Part shown: in pieces, positions 44,110-52,615 of the stretch
Layout of the letters: each line of letters opens with the position of its first letter
How positions within the stretch are numbered: position 1 is the first letter of the stretch
Source of the DNA: an uncultured Verrucomicrobiota bacterium
GTDB taxonomy: Bacteria > Verrucomicrobiota > Verrucomicrobiia > Limisphaerales > UBA9464
Length of the DNA stretch: 59,723 bases
Direction: 5' to 3'
Assembly: GCA_903939515.1 (NCBI GenBank)
Contig: CAJAHH010000020.1
Coordinates: 1-59,723, forward strand
Position numbers and translations under genes: made by a program
Notes under the pieces: generated by a model
The model's input: only the letters and a program-made list of their open reading frames with translations
Told to the model about the DNA's origin: nothing
The model's database searches: none

Positions 44110-46697
44110 GAGCGGGTCCTCGAAGAGGTCGGAAACCAACGACGTCCCAGCCCTTCGATGCCCAGCACTGAGAAGGCCACCACAGAGAGGGAGCTCAGGG
44201 GCATCAACACCGCGCAAACCAACGGCGAGAGCCGACCGGAAGCCGCGATGGAAATGCCGACGACATTGTAGAGGCCCGAAATGAGGAACCCCCAATGCAC
44301 CCAACGGACCGAGGCATTGGCAAAGCCCAAGATGCGGGCTAAATCCGGAACCCGATGCGCAGCCAGGATAAGGTCACTGGCCGGCGAGAAGGCTCCCGCC
44401 TCCTCCACGACTGCCACGCCCACGTCCGCCTGCTGCAGGGCTCCGGCGTCATTCAACCCGTCGCCAACCATGAGCACCGTCCGTCCGCCCTCCGTCTGGC
44501 ACTGGCGAACGAACTCCAATTTCTGCGACGGACTTTGATGGAAACGCAACGTCGCAGACGCCCCGAACAGGGCTCGGAATCGATCCGACTCAGAGGCGTT
44601 ATCCCCACTGAGCAAGGCCAACTCAGCACGGGTTTCAAGCCCTCTGAGCATCCCCTCGATCCCCGGACGCAGCGGAGGCTCCGCCACAAAAAAACCGAAA
44701 TAACAACCACCCAACGCCACATGTACCCGGCTTCCGGCCGAGTCCACCACTGAGGTCTTGTGGGGCTCATTCACCCAGTCCACACCGGAATAGCGAAGGT
44801 GCTCGAGCGAACCCACCACGACCGGAACACCCTGCACTATCCCGGAGATCCCCAGACCCGGGGTCTCGACGAAGCGAGAAACCGCCTCGATCCCCAAGCA
44901 CCCCTGATTATCGAAGAAATCGCGAACCCGAACGGACAACGGATGATTAGATTGGGCGCTCAGCGAACGAATCCGGCAACTGTTCAACGAATCGAGAACC
45001 TCCCCTTCCCAACGAACTGCAGCCGTACCCGTTTGCGTTAAGGTTCCGGTCTTATCTAGGACCACGTAATCCACCCGCGCCAAGGTTTCCAGAACGAACG
45101 GATTCTTCAGGTAAACCCCCAATCGCCCCAAAACTCTCTGGGCCGTTCCCAAAGTGAAGGGTGATGCCAGAGCCAACGCACAGGGACAGGCTACAATCAG
45201 CACTGAAACCAGCGCCTGCACGGCACGAGAGCCATCGCCCAAGGCCCACCATGCGCCCGCAGCGACACTGGCGATCACCAGAAGTAACAGAGAAAATCGT
45301 CGGCTGTAGGCCTGAGTGATGCGGTCTACGGGAGTCACCGAGCGGACTTTTTGGAAAGCTTCCTGATTCCACAGCGAAGTGAGGTAGCCCTGGGAGACCG
45401 GCTTCAGAATCTCCACCTCGATGCGACCCGTCGTTTGTCGGCCGCCGGCGAAGAGTTCCCCACCCACCGGGCAGGACTCCGGCTGCGATTCACCGGTCAC
45501 GAAGGCATAATCAATCCGTGCCTCACCACAGAGCAGGCGAGAATCGGCTGGAACCAGCTCACCATGGCGCAGGATGAGGCGATCACCCACGGACAATTGA
45601 GCCACCGCCACCCTCTCCTCACCCCGCACCCCTGAACGAGTGACCGCCAACGGAAAAAACGCTCGATAATCGCGGTCGAACACCAACCGGTCATACGTCT
45701 TCTGCTGGAAAAGCCGTCCACACAGCAGAAAGAACAGGAGACCAGCCAGGGAGTCGAAATAGCCATCGCCCCGCCGGGAGAACACCTCGAACATGCTCTG
45801 ACCCAAGAGAGCAAGAATCCCCAGCGCGATCGGAATCTCAATGACCGGAACCCGCTGGCGAAAACCTGTCCAAGCCGCCTGATAATAGTCCCAAGCGCTA
45901 TAGATCACCACCGGCAGTGACAGGATGAAGCTAATCCAGCCCGCCAGATGCCGGAAGGCCGGGCCGCTGACACTATCGAGACCCAAGTACATCGCCAGAC
46001 TCAGCAGCATGGTGTTGCCGAAGGCGAAGCCAGCGACACCCAACTGTAGCCACAACCGCCGCGAAACCGGTCGAGCCGCGGAGCAGTCCAGATCGGACGC
46101 ACGAAGATCGGGCTCATACCCTAGGGACGCCAACAGCGACACCACCTGACTGAGCTGAAGAACCGAGGGATCGAAAGTCAAGGTCACCTCCCGACGCAGG
46201 AAGTTGACCGAAGAGTCGCCGATCCCGGAGCGCAGGCGGAACACGTGCTCCAAGAGCCACACACAGGCCACACAGTGGATGGCCGGAACCCGGAAAGTCA
46301 CCCGAGTCCGTCGTTCATCGGAATAATCCACCAAAGCAGCCCGCACCTCCGAAGCGTCGACAAAAGAGAACCTCCCCTGCTCCTCCGCCCCACCCCCACG
46401 AACTCCCTGAGCCCCTCCCAGCCGATAGAACTCATCCAAACCCTCCTCGCGGAGCAACTCGAAGACAACCTGACACCCGGCGCAGCAGAAACACCAATCC
46501 CCTCGGAACAAGGCAGACTCGCCGCAAGGCAGCCCGCAGTGCGAGCAGGCCTCGACCTCTGAGTCAGAGACAGCCCGATCCTGGTGGGTACGTGTTGTTT
46601 CAGCCAATTCTATCGTAGGCACGGCACCCACACTCTGAGAATTCCCAGCGTCGCCGACTGCCCCGATCTTGTCCTCCCAACGGCAGGTTTTGCCCAT
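44106..46697 (-). CDS. ccoI: Copper-transporting P-type ATPase CcoI (FixI-like)
   Basis: About 863 residues. A Cys-rich N-terminal metal-binding region (CSHCGLPCG, WCFCCAGCQVVFELL) and an HMA domain (AIHCVACVWLLEHVF) come first. The ion-channel motif is CPCALALAS (C504-P-C506), the phosphorylation site DKTGT (Asp548) and the hinge GDGLNDAGALQQADV. FixI/CcoI proteins move copper across the membrane for cbb3 assembly. ATG at 46697 or GTG at 46700 are adjacent starts. First gene of the cco operon. Confidence 0.94.
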   Translation of the reverse strand: MGKTCRWEDKIGAVGDAGNSQSVGAVPTIELAETTRTHQDRAVSDSEVEACSHCGLPCGESALFRGDWCFCCAGCQVVFELLREEGLDEFYRLGGAQGVRGGGAEEQGRFSFVDASEVRAALVDYSDERRTRVTFRVPAIHCVACVWLLEHVFRLRSGIGDSSVNFLRREVTLTFDPSVLQLSQVVSLLASLGYEPDLRASDLDCSAARPVSRRLWLQLGVAGFAFGNTMLLSLAMYLGLDSVSGPAFRHLAGWISFILSLPVVIYSAWDYYQAAWTGFRQRVPVIEIPIALGILALLGQSMFEVFSRRGDGYFDSLAGLLFFLLCGRLFQQKTYDRLVFDRDYRAFFPLAVTRSGVRGEERVAVAQLSVGDRLILRHGELVPADSRLLCGEARIDYAFVTGESQPESCPVGGELFAGGRQTTGRIEVEILKPVSQGYLTSLWNQEAFQKVRSVTPVDRITQAYSRRFSLLLLVIASVAAGAWWALGDGSRAVQALVSVLIVACPCALALASPFTLGTAQRVLGRLGVYLKNPFVLETLARVDYVVLDKTGTLTQTGTAAVRWEGEVLDSLNSCRIRSLSAQSNHPLSVRVRDFFDNQGCLGIEAVSRFVETPGLGISGIVQGVPVVVGSLEHLRYSGVDWVNEPHKTSVVDSAGSRVHVALGGCYFGFFVAEPPLRPGIEGMLRGLETRAELALLSGDNASESDRFRALFGASATLRFHQSPSQKLEFVRQCQTEGGRTVLMVGDGLNDAGALQQADVGVAVVEEAGAFSPASDLILAAHRVPDLARILGFANASVRWVHWGFLISGLYNVVGISIAASGRLSPLVCAVLMPLSSLSVVAFSVLGIEGLGRRWFPTSSRTRS

Positions 46698-46983
46698 CAC
46701 CCCAGCCCCGACCCATCAACCAAAACAGCCTGTCCCTCCCAGCCCACCACGAGTCGCAGCGGGACGGGGCGAAGTGAGCATTGGAACGTCCCACGTTCCC
46801 TGCGAACGCAGACCCTTCCCGCGAACCCCACCCACCAGCGCACCCTGCCCCAACCCATCAACCAAAACAGCCTGTCCCTTCCCATCCTTCCAAAGGCCCT
46901 TGGAAACCCTTTTCTGATTCCGGCACTAGCAACGGTACTTGCCGACAAGTCATCGGCGACGCACCGTTGTATTCCAGCAAACC
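46698..46983. promoter_or_regulatory. Divergent region between ccoI and the DUF1080 gene
   Basis: About 285 bp, with no credible gene despite short open frames. It contains a 27-bp identical direct repeat (46711-46737 and 46853-46879) and a perfect GGAACGT-CCC-ACGTTCC palindrome at 46783-46799. No FNR box (TTGATnnnnATCAA) or Rex palindrome was seen. The promoters of the cco operon and of the DUF1080 gene must lie here. Confidence 0.5.
46711..46879. repeat. Pair of 27-bp direct repeats flanking a palindrome
   Basis: The same 27 bases, beginning ACCCATCAACCAAAACAGCC, occur at 46711-46737 and 46853-46879, 142 bp apart. Between them sits GGAACGTCCCACGTTCC (46783-46799), a perfect 7-bp inverted repeat with a 3-nt loop. 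Identity over 27 bp outside a gene is above chance. It could be an operator, a repeat-family member or the scar of a small insertion. Confidence 0.75.
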
Positions 46984-47691
46984 ATGAAACGCGTGCTCCT
47001 CTCCGTGATGTCCGCCGCCCTGGCGACAGTCCTCCTCTCCACACCCGCCTTGGCAGCCGACAAGAAAGACAAGAAGTCCGACAAGGAAGGGTGGAAGCAA
47101 CTCTTCGACGGCAAAGACACCTCCCAGTGGCGCGGCTACAAAGCGACCTCGTTCCCCGCCAAAGGTTGGCGCGTCGAAAACGGAACCCTGCGGCACGTGG
47201 CCGGCGAAGGCGGCGGCGACCTCATCACCCTCGACAAGTTCAGTGATTTCGAACTGCGGTTTGAATGGAAAGTTTCCCCCGGAGCCAACAGTGGCGTCAT
47301 TTATCGCGTGACCGAAGACCACAACGCCTCCTACGAAACAGGCCCTGAATACCAAGTCCTCGACGACTCCAAGCACGGCGACGGCAAGAACCCCAAGACC
47401 AGCGCCGCCGCGCTCTATGCACTCATTGCGTGCAACGCCGAGAAAGAACTCAAGCCCGTGGGCGAATGGAACAAGGCCCGCATTGTAGTCAAAGGCAATC
47501 ATGCCGAGCACTGGCTCAACAAAAAGAAAGTCGTCGAGTACCAATGGGGCGGCTCCGAGACCCAGAAGCTCATCTCCGAATCCAAATTCAAGGGCATGCC
47601 CGGCTTCGGCAAAAATTCGAGCGGCCACATTTGCCTGCAAGATCACGGCGATGACGTTTGGTTCCGCAACATCAAGATCCGCACCTTCTGA
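46984..47691 (+). CDS. Secreted DUF1080 (3-keto-disaccharide hydrolase-like) protein
   Basis: A 235-residue exported protein from the ATG at 46984, with signal SVMSAALATVLLSTPALAA. A DUF1080 jelly-roll domain follows: WKQLFDGKDTSQWRGYK, FELRFEWKVSPGANSGVIYR, VVEYQWGG and GHICLQDHGDDVWFRNIKIR. Some DUF1080 members hydrolyse 3-keto-glycosides; the family is highly expanded in Verrucomicrobiota. Activity here is inferred only. It is divergent from ccoI and 51 bp upstream of the cysteine desulfurase. Confidence 0.9.
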   Translation: MKRVLLSVMSAALATVLLSTPALAADKKDKKSDKEGWKQLFDGKDTSQWRGYKATSFPAKGWRVENGTLRHVAGEGGGDLITLDKFSDFELRFEWKVSPGANSGVIYRVTEDHNASYETGPEYQVLDDSKHGDGKNPKTSAAALYALIACNAEKELKPVGEWNKARIVVKGNHAEHWLNKKKVVEYQWGGSETQKLISESKFKGMPGFGKNSSGHICLQDHGDDVWFRNIKIRTF

Positions 47692-47742
47692 GAATTCGCG
47701 GCCCGGCCGCGCAAAACTCCCCATCGCCCCTTTCTCACCCGA

Positions 47743-48888
47743 GTGAATCCCATCTATTGGGACTACAACGCCACCACGCCTCTGGACCCTCACGTCCGGC
47801 AGGCGATGGAACCGTACCTAGAGAACGTCTGGGGCAACCCCTCCAGCGTCCACGCCGTCGGACGCCAAGCCCGAGCAGCCCTCGACGAATTCCGCTACCG
47901 ATTGGCAGGGGCCTGGAAATGCAGGCCTAGCGAAGTGATTTTCACCAGCGGCGGAACCGAATCCAACAACCTGGCCGTGTTAGGAACAGCCCGCCTCGGA
48001 GGGGCCCAGGGACGCCGCCACCTGGTGGCCTCGCCCGTGGAGCATCACGCGGTGCTGCATGCGTTAAAACACCTCGAAACCCACGAAGGGTTCACCCTCA
48101 CACTGTTGCCAGTCGATCACCACGGCCGCATCTCTCCCGAGGCCGTGGCCCAAGCCCTTCGCCCCGACACCGCACTGGTCTCGGTCATGGCTGCCAACAA
48201 CGAGACCGGCACCCTTCAACCTGTGGCCGAGATTGGGCGCTTGTGCCGCGAACGGGGCGTGATCTTTCACACCGACGCCGTCCAAGCCTTCGGAAAACTG
48301 CCCTTCGAGCGCATCAACCAATTCGAAGCCGACTTAGTATCCGTCTGCGCCCACAAATTCCACGGACCCAAAGGGGCCGGCGCGCTGTTCATCCGCTCTC
48401 CCCTGCTCCCACATCCCACGCAACATGGCGGAGCCCAAGAAAACGAACGACGCGGTGGTACCGAGAACTTAACAGCCGTAGCCGGTCTGGTGAGCGCCTT
48501 CGAAACCCTCGTCCTTCAACCGGTTTTCCCGACGGACCTATTAAGGGGCTGGACCGAACGTCTGGCCCGGACCGTGACTTCCCTTCCAGGCGTCGAACGC
48601 CACGGATGCCCAGAAAATCGCCTGCCCAATACCCTGGCTTTCTCGGTCGAAGGCACCGACAGCATCTCCCTCTTGGCCAACCTGGATTTGGAGGGCGTTT
48701 GCGCCTCCAGCGGTTCCGCGTGCACGGCCGGATCTGTCGAACCGAGCCATGTGCTCCGGGCCATGGGCGTGCCCGAGTCTCGCGCCAAAGCCCTAGTCCG
48801 TTTCTCGCTCGGCCGAGAATCCACCGAAGAGGAAGTAGCCCGGGTCGAACGTCTGCTGCCCGCCGTCATTGATCGTTGCCGGGGGTGA
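47743..48888 (+). CDS. Cysteine desulfurase (NifS/IscS-like)
   Basis: A 381-residue PLP enzyme that takes sulfur from cysteine for Fe-S clusters or other thio-products. Start is GTG at 47743, 51 bp after DUF1080. Motifs are YWDYNATTPLDP, TSGGTESNNLAV, PLP-binding Lys205 in HKFHGPKGAGALF, and catalytic Cys327 in ASSGSACTAG. The short loop around the Cys fits the NifS/IscS class. No iscU or other isc gene follows, so its partner is elsewhere. Its 3' end overlaps the convergent thioesterase by 23 bp. Confidence 0.92.
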   Translation: MNPIYWDYNATTPLDPHVRQAMEPYLENVWGNPSSVHAVGRQARAALDEFRYRLAGAWKCRPSEVIFTSGGTESNNLAVLGTARLGGAQGRRHLVASPVEHHAVLHALKHLETHEGFTLTLLPVDHHGRISPEAVAQALRPDTALVSVMAANNETGTLQPVAEIGRLCRERGVIFHTDAVQAFGKLPFERINQFEADLVSVCAHKFHGPKGAGALFIRSPLLPHPTQHGGAQENERRGGTENLTAVAGLVSAFETLVLQPVFPTDLLRGWTERLARTVTSLPGVERHGCPENRLPNTLAFSVEGTDSISLLANLDLEGVCASSGSACTAGSVEPSHVLRAMGVPESRAKALVRFSLGRESTEEEVARVERLLPAVIDRCRG

Positions 48889-49429
48889 CGCTGTTGGAAT
48901 CTTGCACCCCAAGCGCCGATCCGACCGCCGGCTTCGTAATCCAGGGCGACGGGTCCCCCACAAAGTCCGCCAGCATCGCTGACTGCCGTTCCAGAGGAAT
49001 GGGCAGAAACTTGCCGGTGGCCTCGGCATAAACAACACCATCGGGCCCCAAGACATCCCCGCGTGTCAGGAAAAGTCGCCCCCGACGATTGGCCGTCAGT
49101 TCAGCACGGACCTTCAGCGGGACTCCGGGGGACACCGATCGCAGGAACCGCACGTTCAACTCGGCCGCAAAGGCGAACGAGCGAGTATTCACACCAATGA
49201 CCCAGGCCATGACCTCATCCAACACCGTGGAGATCAACCCGCCATGCACCACGCCGGTGAACCCACAGTGTTCATCACGGAACTGAACCAATACCTCCAC
49301 GCCGCGACCATCGCTGAGAAGGGTCAACCCAAGCCCGACGGGATTATCGATCCCACAGACAAAGCAACCCCGGGTGACGGGCAGGCTTTTCCAGGAGCCC
49401 TCTTTTTCAGTGCGCTCAGGAGGGCACAT
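48866..49429 (-). CDS. Hotdog-fold (PaaI/4HBT-type) thioesterase
   Basis: A 187-residue single-hotdog protein. CFVCGIDNPVGLGL at the N-terminus and GFTGVVHGGLISTVLDEVMAW, the HGG motif of acyl-CoA thioesterases, are present, followed by the strand AELNVRFLRSVSPG. Cytoplasmic; substrate unknown. The last ~45 residues are outside the fold. Its start overlaps the stop of the site-2-protease gene by 14 nt, so it is probably co-transcribed with it. Confidence 0.85.
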   Translation of the reverse strand: MCPPERTEKEGSWKSLPVTRGCFVCGIDNPVGLGLTLLSDGRGVEVLVQFRDEHCGFTGVVHGGLISTVLDEVMAWVIGVNTRSFAFAAELNVRFLRSVSPGVPLKVRAELTANRRGRLFLTRGDVLGPDGVVYAEATGKFLPIPLERQSAMLADFVGDPSPWITKPAVGSALGVQDSNSVTPGNDQ

Positions 49430-50285
49430 GACTGAGGGTCATTCCCAAGGCCAGCAGCGCGATTAAGCCAAAGTAGGCGATGCCAATCGTCCAACGTTGC
49501 TGAGGCTCCACTTCAAAGAAACGCCGCGACTCCTCATCTCGCGCCCGGAAGAGGGAGAACAATCGAGGCAAACCCATGACCAGCACCATGAGTAGAATCG
49601 GGCTAATCCAGCCCCGCGTCATCGCCTCATAAACCAGGTAGGCGGTCATTAGGGCATAGCCCGCCACCCACAGCCAAGGAGACAGCGCAGTGACAATCCG
49701 GCCTCCATCCAAGAAACCAACCGGAGCCATGTTGAACAAGTTGAGCGTGAAGCCCGAGTAGGCCAGGGCCGACCAAAAGGGATCGCCCGTGGCCACGTGG
49801 ATCATGTAGCAGGTACCCGCGCCGATCGTTCCAAAAATAGGCCCACCGATGCCCACCACAGCCTCGATCCACGCATTCCGAGGGGCGTCCTTGAGCGCAA
49901 TGAAAGCACCCATAAAGGGAATGAAAACCGGCGCCCCGACCCGGAGCCCCTGACTTCGGGCGGCCACCAGATGGCCCAATTCATGAACAAAAATGAGAAC
50001 CACAAAACCCAAAGCAAACTTCCACCCCCACAAGAGGGCATAGGCTCCCACGCTCAGGATCATCGTTCCGCCCGTCTTGAGAAAAACCGGAAGAAACTTC
50101 AGGAACGGCATGAGAAGCAAGAGCTTCGAGCCGAACTGAAACACGGTGGCCGCCAGCAGGGCGATCGTACCCCAAAAACCCTTCTTCTTTGGGGGCGGTA
50201 CCACCGTCACCGGAGGCCGCTCTTGTCCGGAATATCCAGGCAGTAACGGCGGTTTTACGGCGGAGGATGGAGGTTCATCTTCCAT
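49416..50285 (-). CDS. Site-2 protease family (M50) membrane metalloprotease
   Basis: A 289-residue multi-pass membrane protein from the ATG at 50285. It has the zinc motif HELGH at 101-105 (VFVHELGHLVAARSQG) and the second metal-ligand block NLFNMAPVGFLDGG with Asp193. A Pro-rich cytosolic leader of about 35 residues precedes helix 1. S2P proteins cut transmembrane segments of signalling proteins such as anti-sigma factors. No substrate is obvious in the immediate operon, although an anti-sigma-like gene lies 1.6 kb away. Coupled to the thioesterase by a 14-nt overlap. Confidence 0.9.
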   Translation of the reverse strand: MEDEPPSSAVKPPLLPGYSGQERPPVTVVPPPKKKGFWGTIALLAATVFQFGSKLLLLMPFLKFLPVFLKTGGTMILSVGAYALLWGWKFALGFVVLIFVHELGHLVAARSQGLRVGAPVFIPFMGAFIALKDAPRNAWIEAVVGIGGPIFGTIGAGTCYMIHVATGDPFWSALAYSGFTLNLFNMAPVGFLDGGRIVTALSPWLWVAGYALMTAYLVYEAMTRGWISPILLMVLVMGLPRLFSLFRARDEESRRFFEVEPQQRWTIGIAYFGLIALLALGMTLSHVPS

Positions 50286-50376
50286 GGTGCTGAACCCGAC
50301 TCCAGTCCGAGGAAAACCGCAATCCAATTGCGGTATTCCGTGGCGGCATCGAACGCGAGAACCCGTTCAGGGAATG

Positions 50377-50654
50377 GCTGTCCGTGTCTGCGGACGTGGC
50401 GCTTTCGGAGAAATCGCCCTACCTCGGAGGTGCTTGGGTGAGGTTGGGGGTTTTCGGCCACTCAGAGGCCGTCCGAGGACCTTCTAACAACCCCCAGATG
50501 TGGCCCGAGGACCTCCGAGATAGGGAGCGATTTCCGAGTGGTCCGTGTCTGCGGCAGTCCGATCTCTGCGGCTGTCCGTGTCTGCGGACGTGGCGCTTTC
50601 GGAGAAATCGCCCTACCTCGGAGGTGCTTGGGTGAGGTTGGGTTTTTCGGCCAC
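50377..50654. repeat. Cluster of direct and inverted copies of an ~85-bp palindromic element
   Basis: Two near-identical ~85-bp direct copies lie at 50377-50461 and 50570-50654; they differ by a base or two in a G/T run near the right end. Each begins with GTCCG-TGTCTG-CGGAC (50380-50395, 50574-50589). Between them, 50511-50537 is an inverted, slightly diverged copy of 50405-50431 (ACCTCCGAG/CTCGGAGGT core), and TCCGTGTCTGCGG recurs at 50542. The unit fills the space between the M50 and DUF3106 genes and abuts the DUF3106 stop. This architecture resembles REP/BIME clusters. Confidence 0.8.
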
Positions 50655-50661
50655 CCAGGGG

Positions 50662-51873
50662 TCAGCGGGGAGGAGAAGCCAGCATCGTCTCTTCGGCGGG
50701 AAACGGCGGCTTCCGTGGCGAAGTAAGGGCTTTTTCGACCAACCGACGCCAGGCAGCGCGATCATTGGGACTCATGGCCTTCCAGCGCTCCGCCCTCCGC
50801 AGGAACTGCTCTCGGTCGGCAGGGCTCAAGGCCTCGAATTTCTGGAACCCACGCACACACCGCTCTCGAGCATCGGGCGTCAGGGCGGCAAAGTCGCTCA
50901 AGGCCTGTTCCATTTGATGGCGCTCGGTTTGAGATAGGGTACCCAAGGCGGCCTGACGCTCGTCGACCGTGAGGTCAAAGAACCGCGAAAAAGCGGCTGC
51001 CTTCCTGCTCCGTTCGGCCAAAGGCAAAGCCAACCATCTCTCCATTTGCTCACGGGCCACCTTCTGGGCGGACGGTGTGAGAGTGGCCATATAGGCTTCG
51101 ACGCGCTGGCGATCGGAGGACACCTCAGCTTGGCGGACGAACCACGACAGGCGTCGCTCACTTTCGAGAACATCGCGCCGCTCGGCCTCGGGGAGCAAAT
51201 CCCAGGCAGCCAAGCGCTCCTCGATCCAGGGAAGGTCTTCCTCAGGCACCACGGCCATCAAGGGGCCCCGCTCTGTCGGGGGCATTGGCAGCAGGGTTCG
51301 CAAGGAATCCTGAAACTGAGCCAAACGCAGACGAATCTCGCGCTCGTCCGGGCGGAGAGCCCCGAACTCCCGAAGCTTGGCCTCGATGAGCGTCCGGGCC
51401 GCGGGAGTCTTTCGCGACAACAAGGTCTCCCGTTGTTCTAGGTTGGCGGCCAAGAGTTCCCGAAAACGATCGGTGGGGGTGCGAACCTTGGGCACCGGAG
51501 GCAAGGTGGCCTGTTGAGGCAGGGGTGGACCCGATCGAACCTGAGGTGTTTTCGATACCCCCAAAGGACGCGGAACCGAAGGAGCGCTGTTTATCTCACG
51601 AGTGGTCTGAGGACGCACTGATTGTTGAACACCTTGCTGAAAAACCTGCTGAACAACCTGCTGAACAACGGACTGCCCAGAATTGGATTGAGAATCTAAA
51701 GACTGCCCCAGTGCCACAGGCCCCCCCGCCGAAGCCACGACCAGAAAACCGATCCCCCAAAGACCTCCAATTCGCAAGAGTGGCAAGAGTGGTCTGAAGG
51801 GTGTGTTGCCCAAAGACAACTGAACGAGAACCCCCTTGGGCCTCTGCAACAGAATCTCCTCGAGCAACCTCAT
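50662..51873 (-). CDS. DUF3106 domain-containing exported protein
   Basis: A 403-residue protein. After a hydrophobic N-terminal segment (LWGIGFLVVASAGGPVALG), residues about 55-85 are Gln-rich and 85-130 Pro-rich. The C-terminal two thirds are helical repeats of the DUF3106 type, with recurring LTPDARERCVRGFQKF, LSPADREQFLRRAERW and MSPNDRAAWRRL units. Function unknown. It is usually downstream of an anti-sigma-like protein, as here (19 bp). Stop codon lies 8 bp from the repeat cluster. Confidence 0.8.
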   Translation of the reverse strand: MRLLEEILLQRPKGVLVQLSLGNTPFRPLLPLLRIGGLWGIGFLVVASAGGPVALGQSLDSQSNSGQSVVQQVVQQVFQQGVQQSVRPQTTREINSAPSVPRPLGVSKTPQVRSGPPLPQQATLPPVPKVRTPTDRFRELLAANLEQRETLLSRKTPAARTLIEAKLREFGALRPDEREIRLRLAQFQDSLRTLLPMPPTERGPLMAVVPEEDLPWIEERLAAWDLLPEAERRDVLESERRLSWFVRQAEVSSDRQRVEAYMATLTPSAQKVAREQMERWLALPLAERSRKAAAFSRFFDLTVDERQAALGTLSQTERHQMEQALSDFAALTPDARERCVRGFQKFEALSPADREQFLRRAERWKAMSPNDRAAWRRLVEKALTSPRKPPFPAEETMLASPPR

Positions 51874-51892
51874 AGAACCTCTTTGGGCAGTC

Positions 51893-52468
51893 TCATGGAA
51901 CGTCCTCGCGGAGGGCCTGCATGAGCGTCACATCGTCGGGGGCGGAGCGAGTCTCCAAAAGTTGGACCGCCTCGAAATCCTGCAGAACAGCCACCCCCGG
52001 CATCGCGGCAGCGACCGACAACTCGGCCGCCGTTCGAGCCATCGTCCCATGTCGATGGACCTGAACCCGTTGCCAACCCCAGTTGAGGGGAATCGCCACG
52101 CAAACCAAGGCGACAACTATGGGGATCGAGTGCGCCCAAATTCGACCGGCTACCCCTGAAAAAAAACCGAACCCTTGCGAAACTCGGACCACGCTCTGAG
52201 TCCAGTATCGGGAAATCCATGATCGAAAAATCCACGACTCTTTTTCAGGAGATTCTTGGAGGTCGGAAAGGACTCGAGCAGTAAAGTTGCTAGAAACTTT
52301 CGGCCTGGGCTGGGAATCCAAAAGATGATTCAGCGCCAATTCCTCTTCCAGACGCCGCGCCTCGGACGGACGTTCAGACAACTGCCGGCGCCATTGAGCA
52401 GCCTCGTCGGCCGTCAAACGGCGTTGGGCCACCTCATCCAGCCAGTCTTGGTTCAGCGGAGAGTCCAT
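51893..52468 (-). CDS. Predicted membrane anti-sigma-factor-like protein
   Basis: A 191-residue protein. The first ~70 residues have the pattern LTADEAAQWRRQLSERP, RRLEEELALNHLL and VSSNFTARVLSDL seen in anti-sigma-like proteins that precede DUF3106 in Verrucomicrobiota. One transmembrane helix follows at about 115-135 (SIPIVVALVCVAIPLNWGW), and a short periplasmic part. The normal partner, an ECF sigma gene immediately upstream, is missing; upstream is the divergent kinase. The anti-sigma call is contextual and no zinc motif is seen. Confidence 0.6.
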   Translation of the reverse strand: MDSPLNQDWLDEVAQRRLTADEAAQWRRQLSERPSEARRLEEELALNHLLDSQPRPKVSSNFTARVLSDLQESPEKESWIFRSWISRYWTQSVVRVSQGFGFFSGVAGRIWAHSIPIVVALVCVAIPLNWGWQRVQVHRHGTMARTAAELSVAAAMPGVAVLQDFEAVQLLETRSAPDDVTLMQALREDVP

Positions 52469-52615
52469 TCAGTGGTCGTGGGTCAGTCAAAACCAGTCTT
52501 CCCGGAAAGTTGCGCTAGGAGTTTCCCCTTGAAGTGGGTCCGGCAAACATCTGAATGGCTGACAATCGGCAAACATCGCCTTAATCTGAGGCTGTTCGTA
52601 CTGATCGCTTCCCAG

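Noticed and set aside
46698-46983. FNR or Rex binding site for the cbb3 operon
   Set aside because: No TTGATnnnnATCAA and no TTGTGA/TCACAA palindrome could be found by eye.
46858-47793. 311-aa minus-strand open frame
   Set aside because: Antisense to the DUF1080 gene and covering the repeat region; no signal or family motif.
50377-50654. CRISPR array
   Set aside because: Only two full direct copies, about 85 bp each, with a structured inverted copy as spacer; no regular 28-37 bp repeat and no cas genes.
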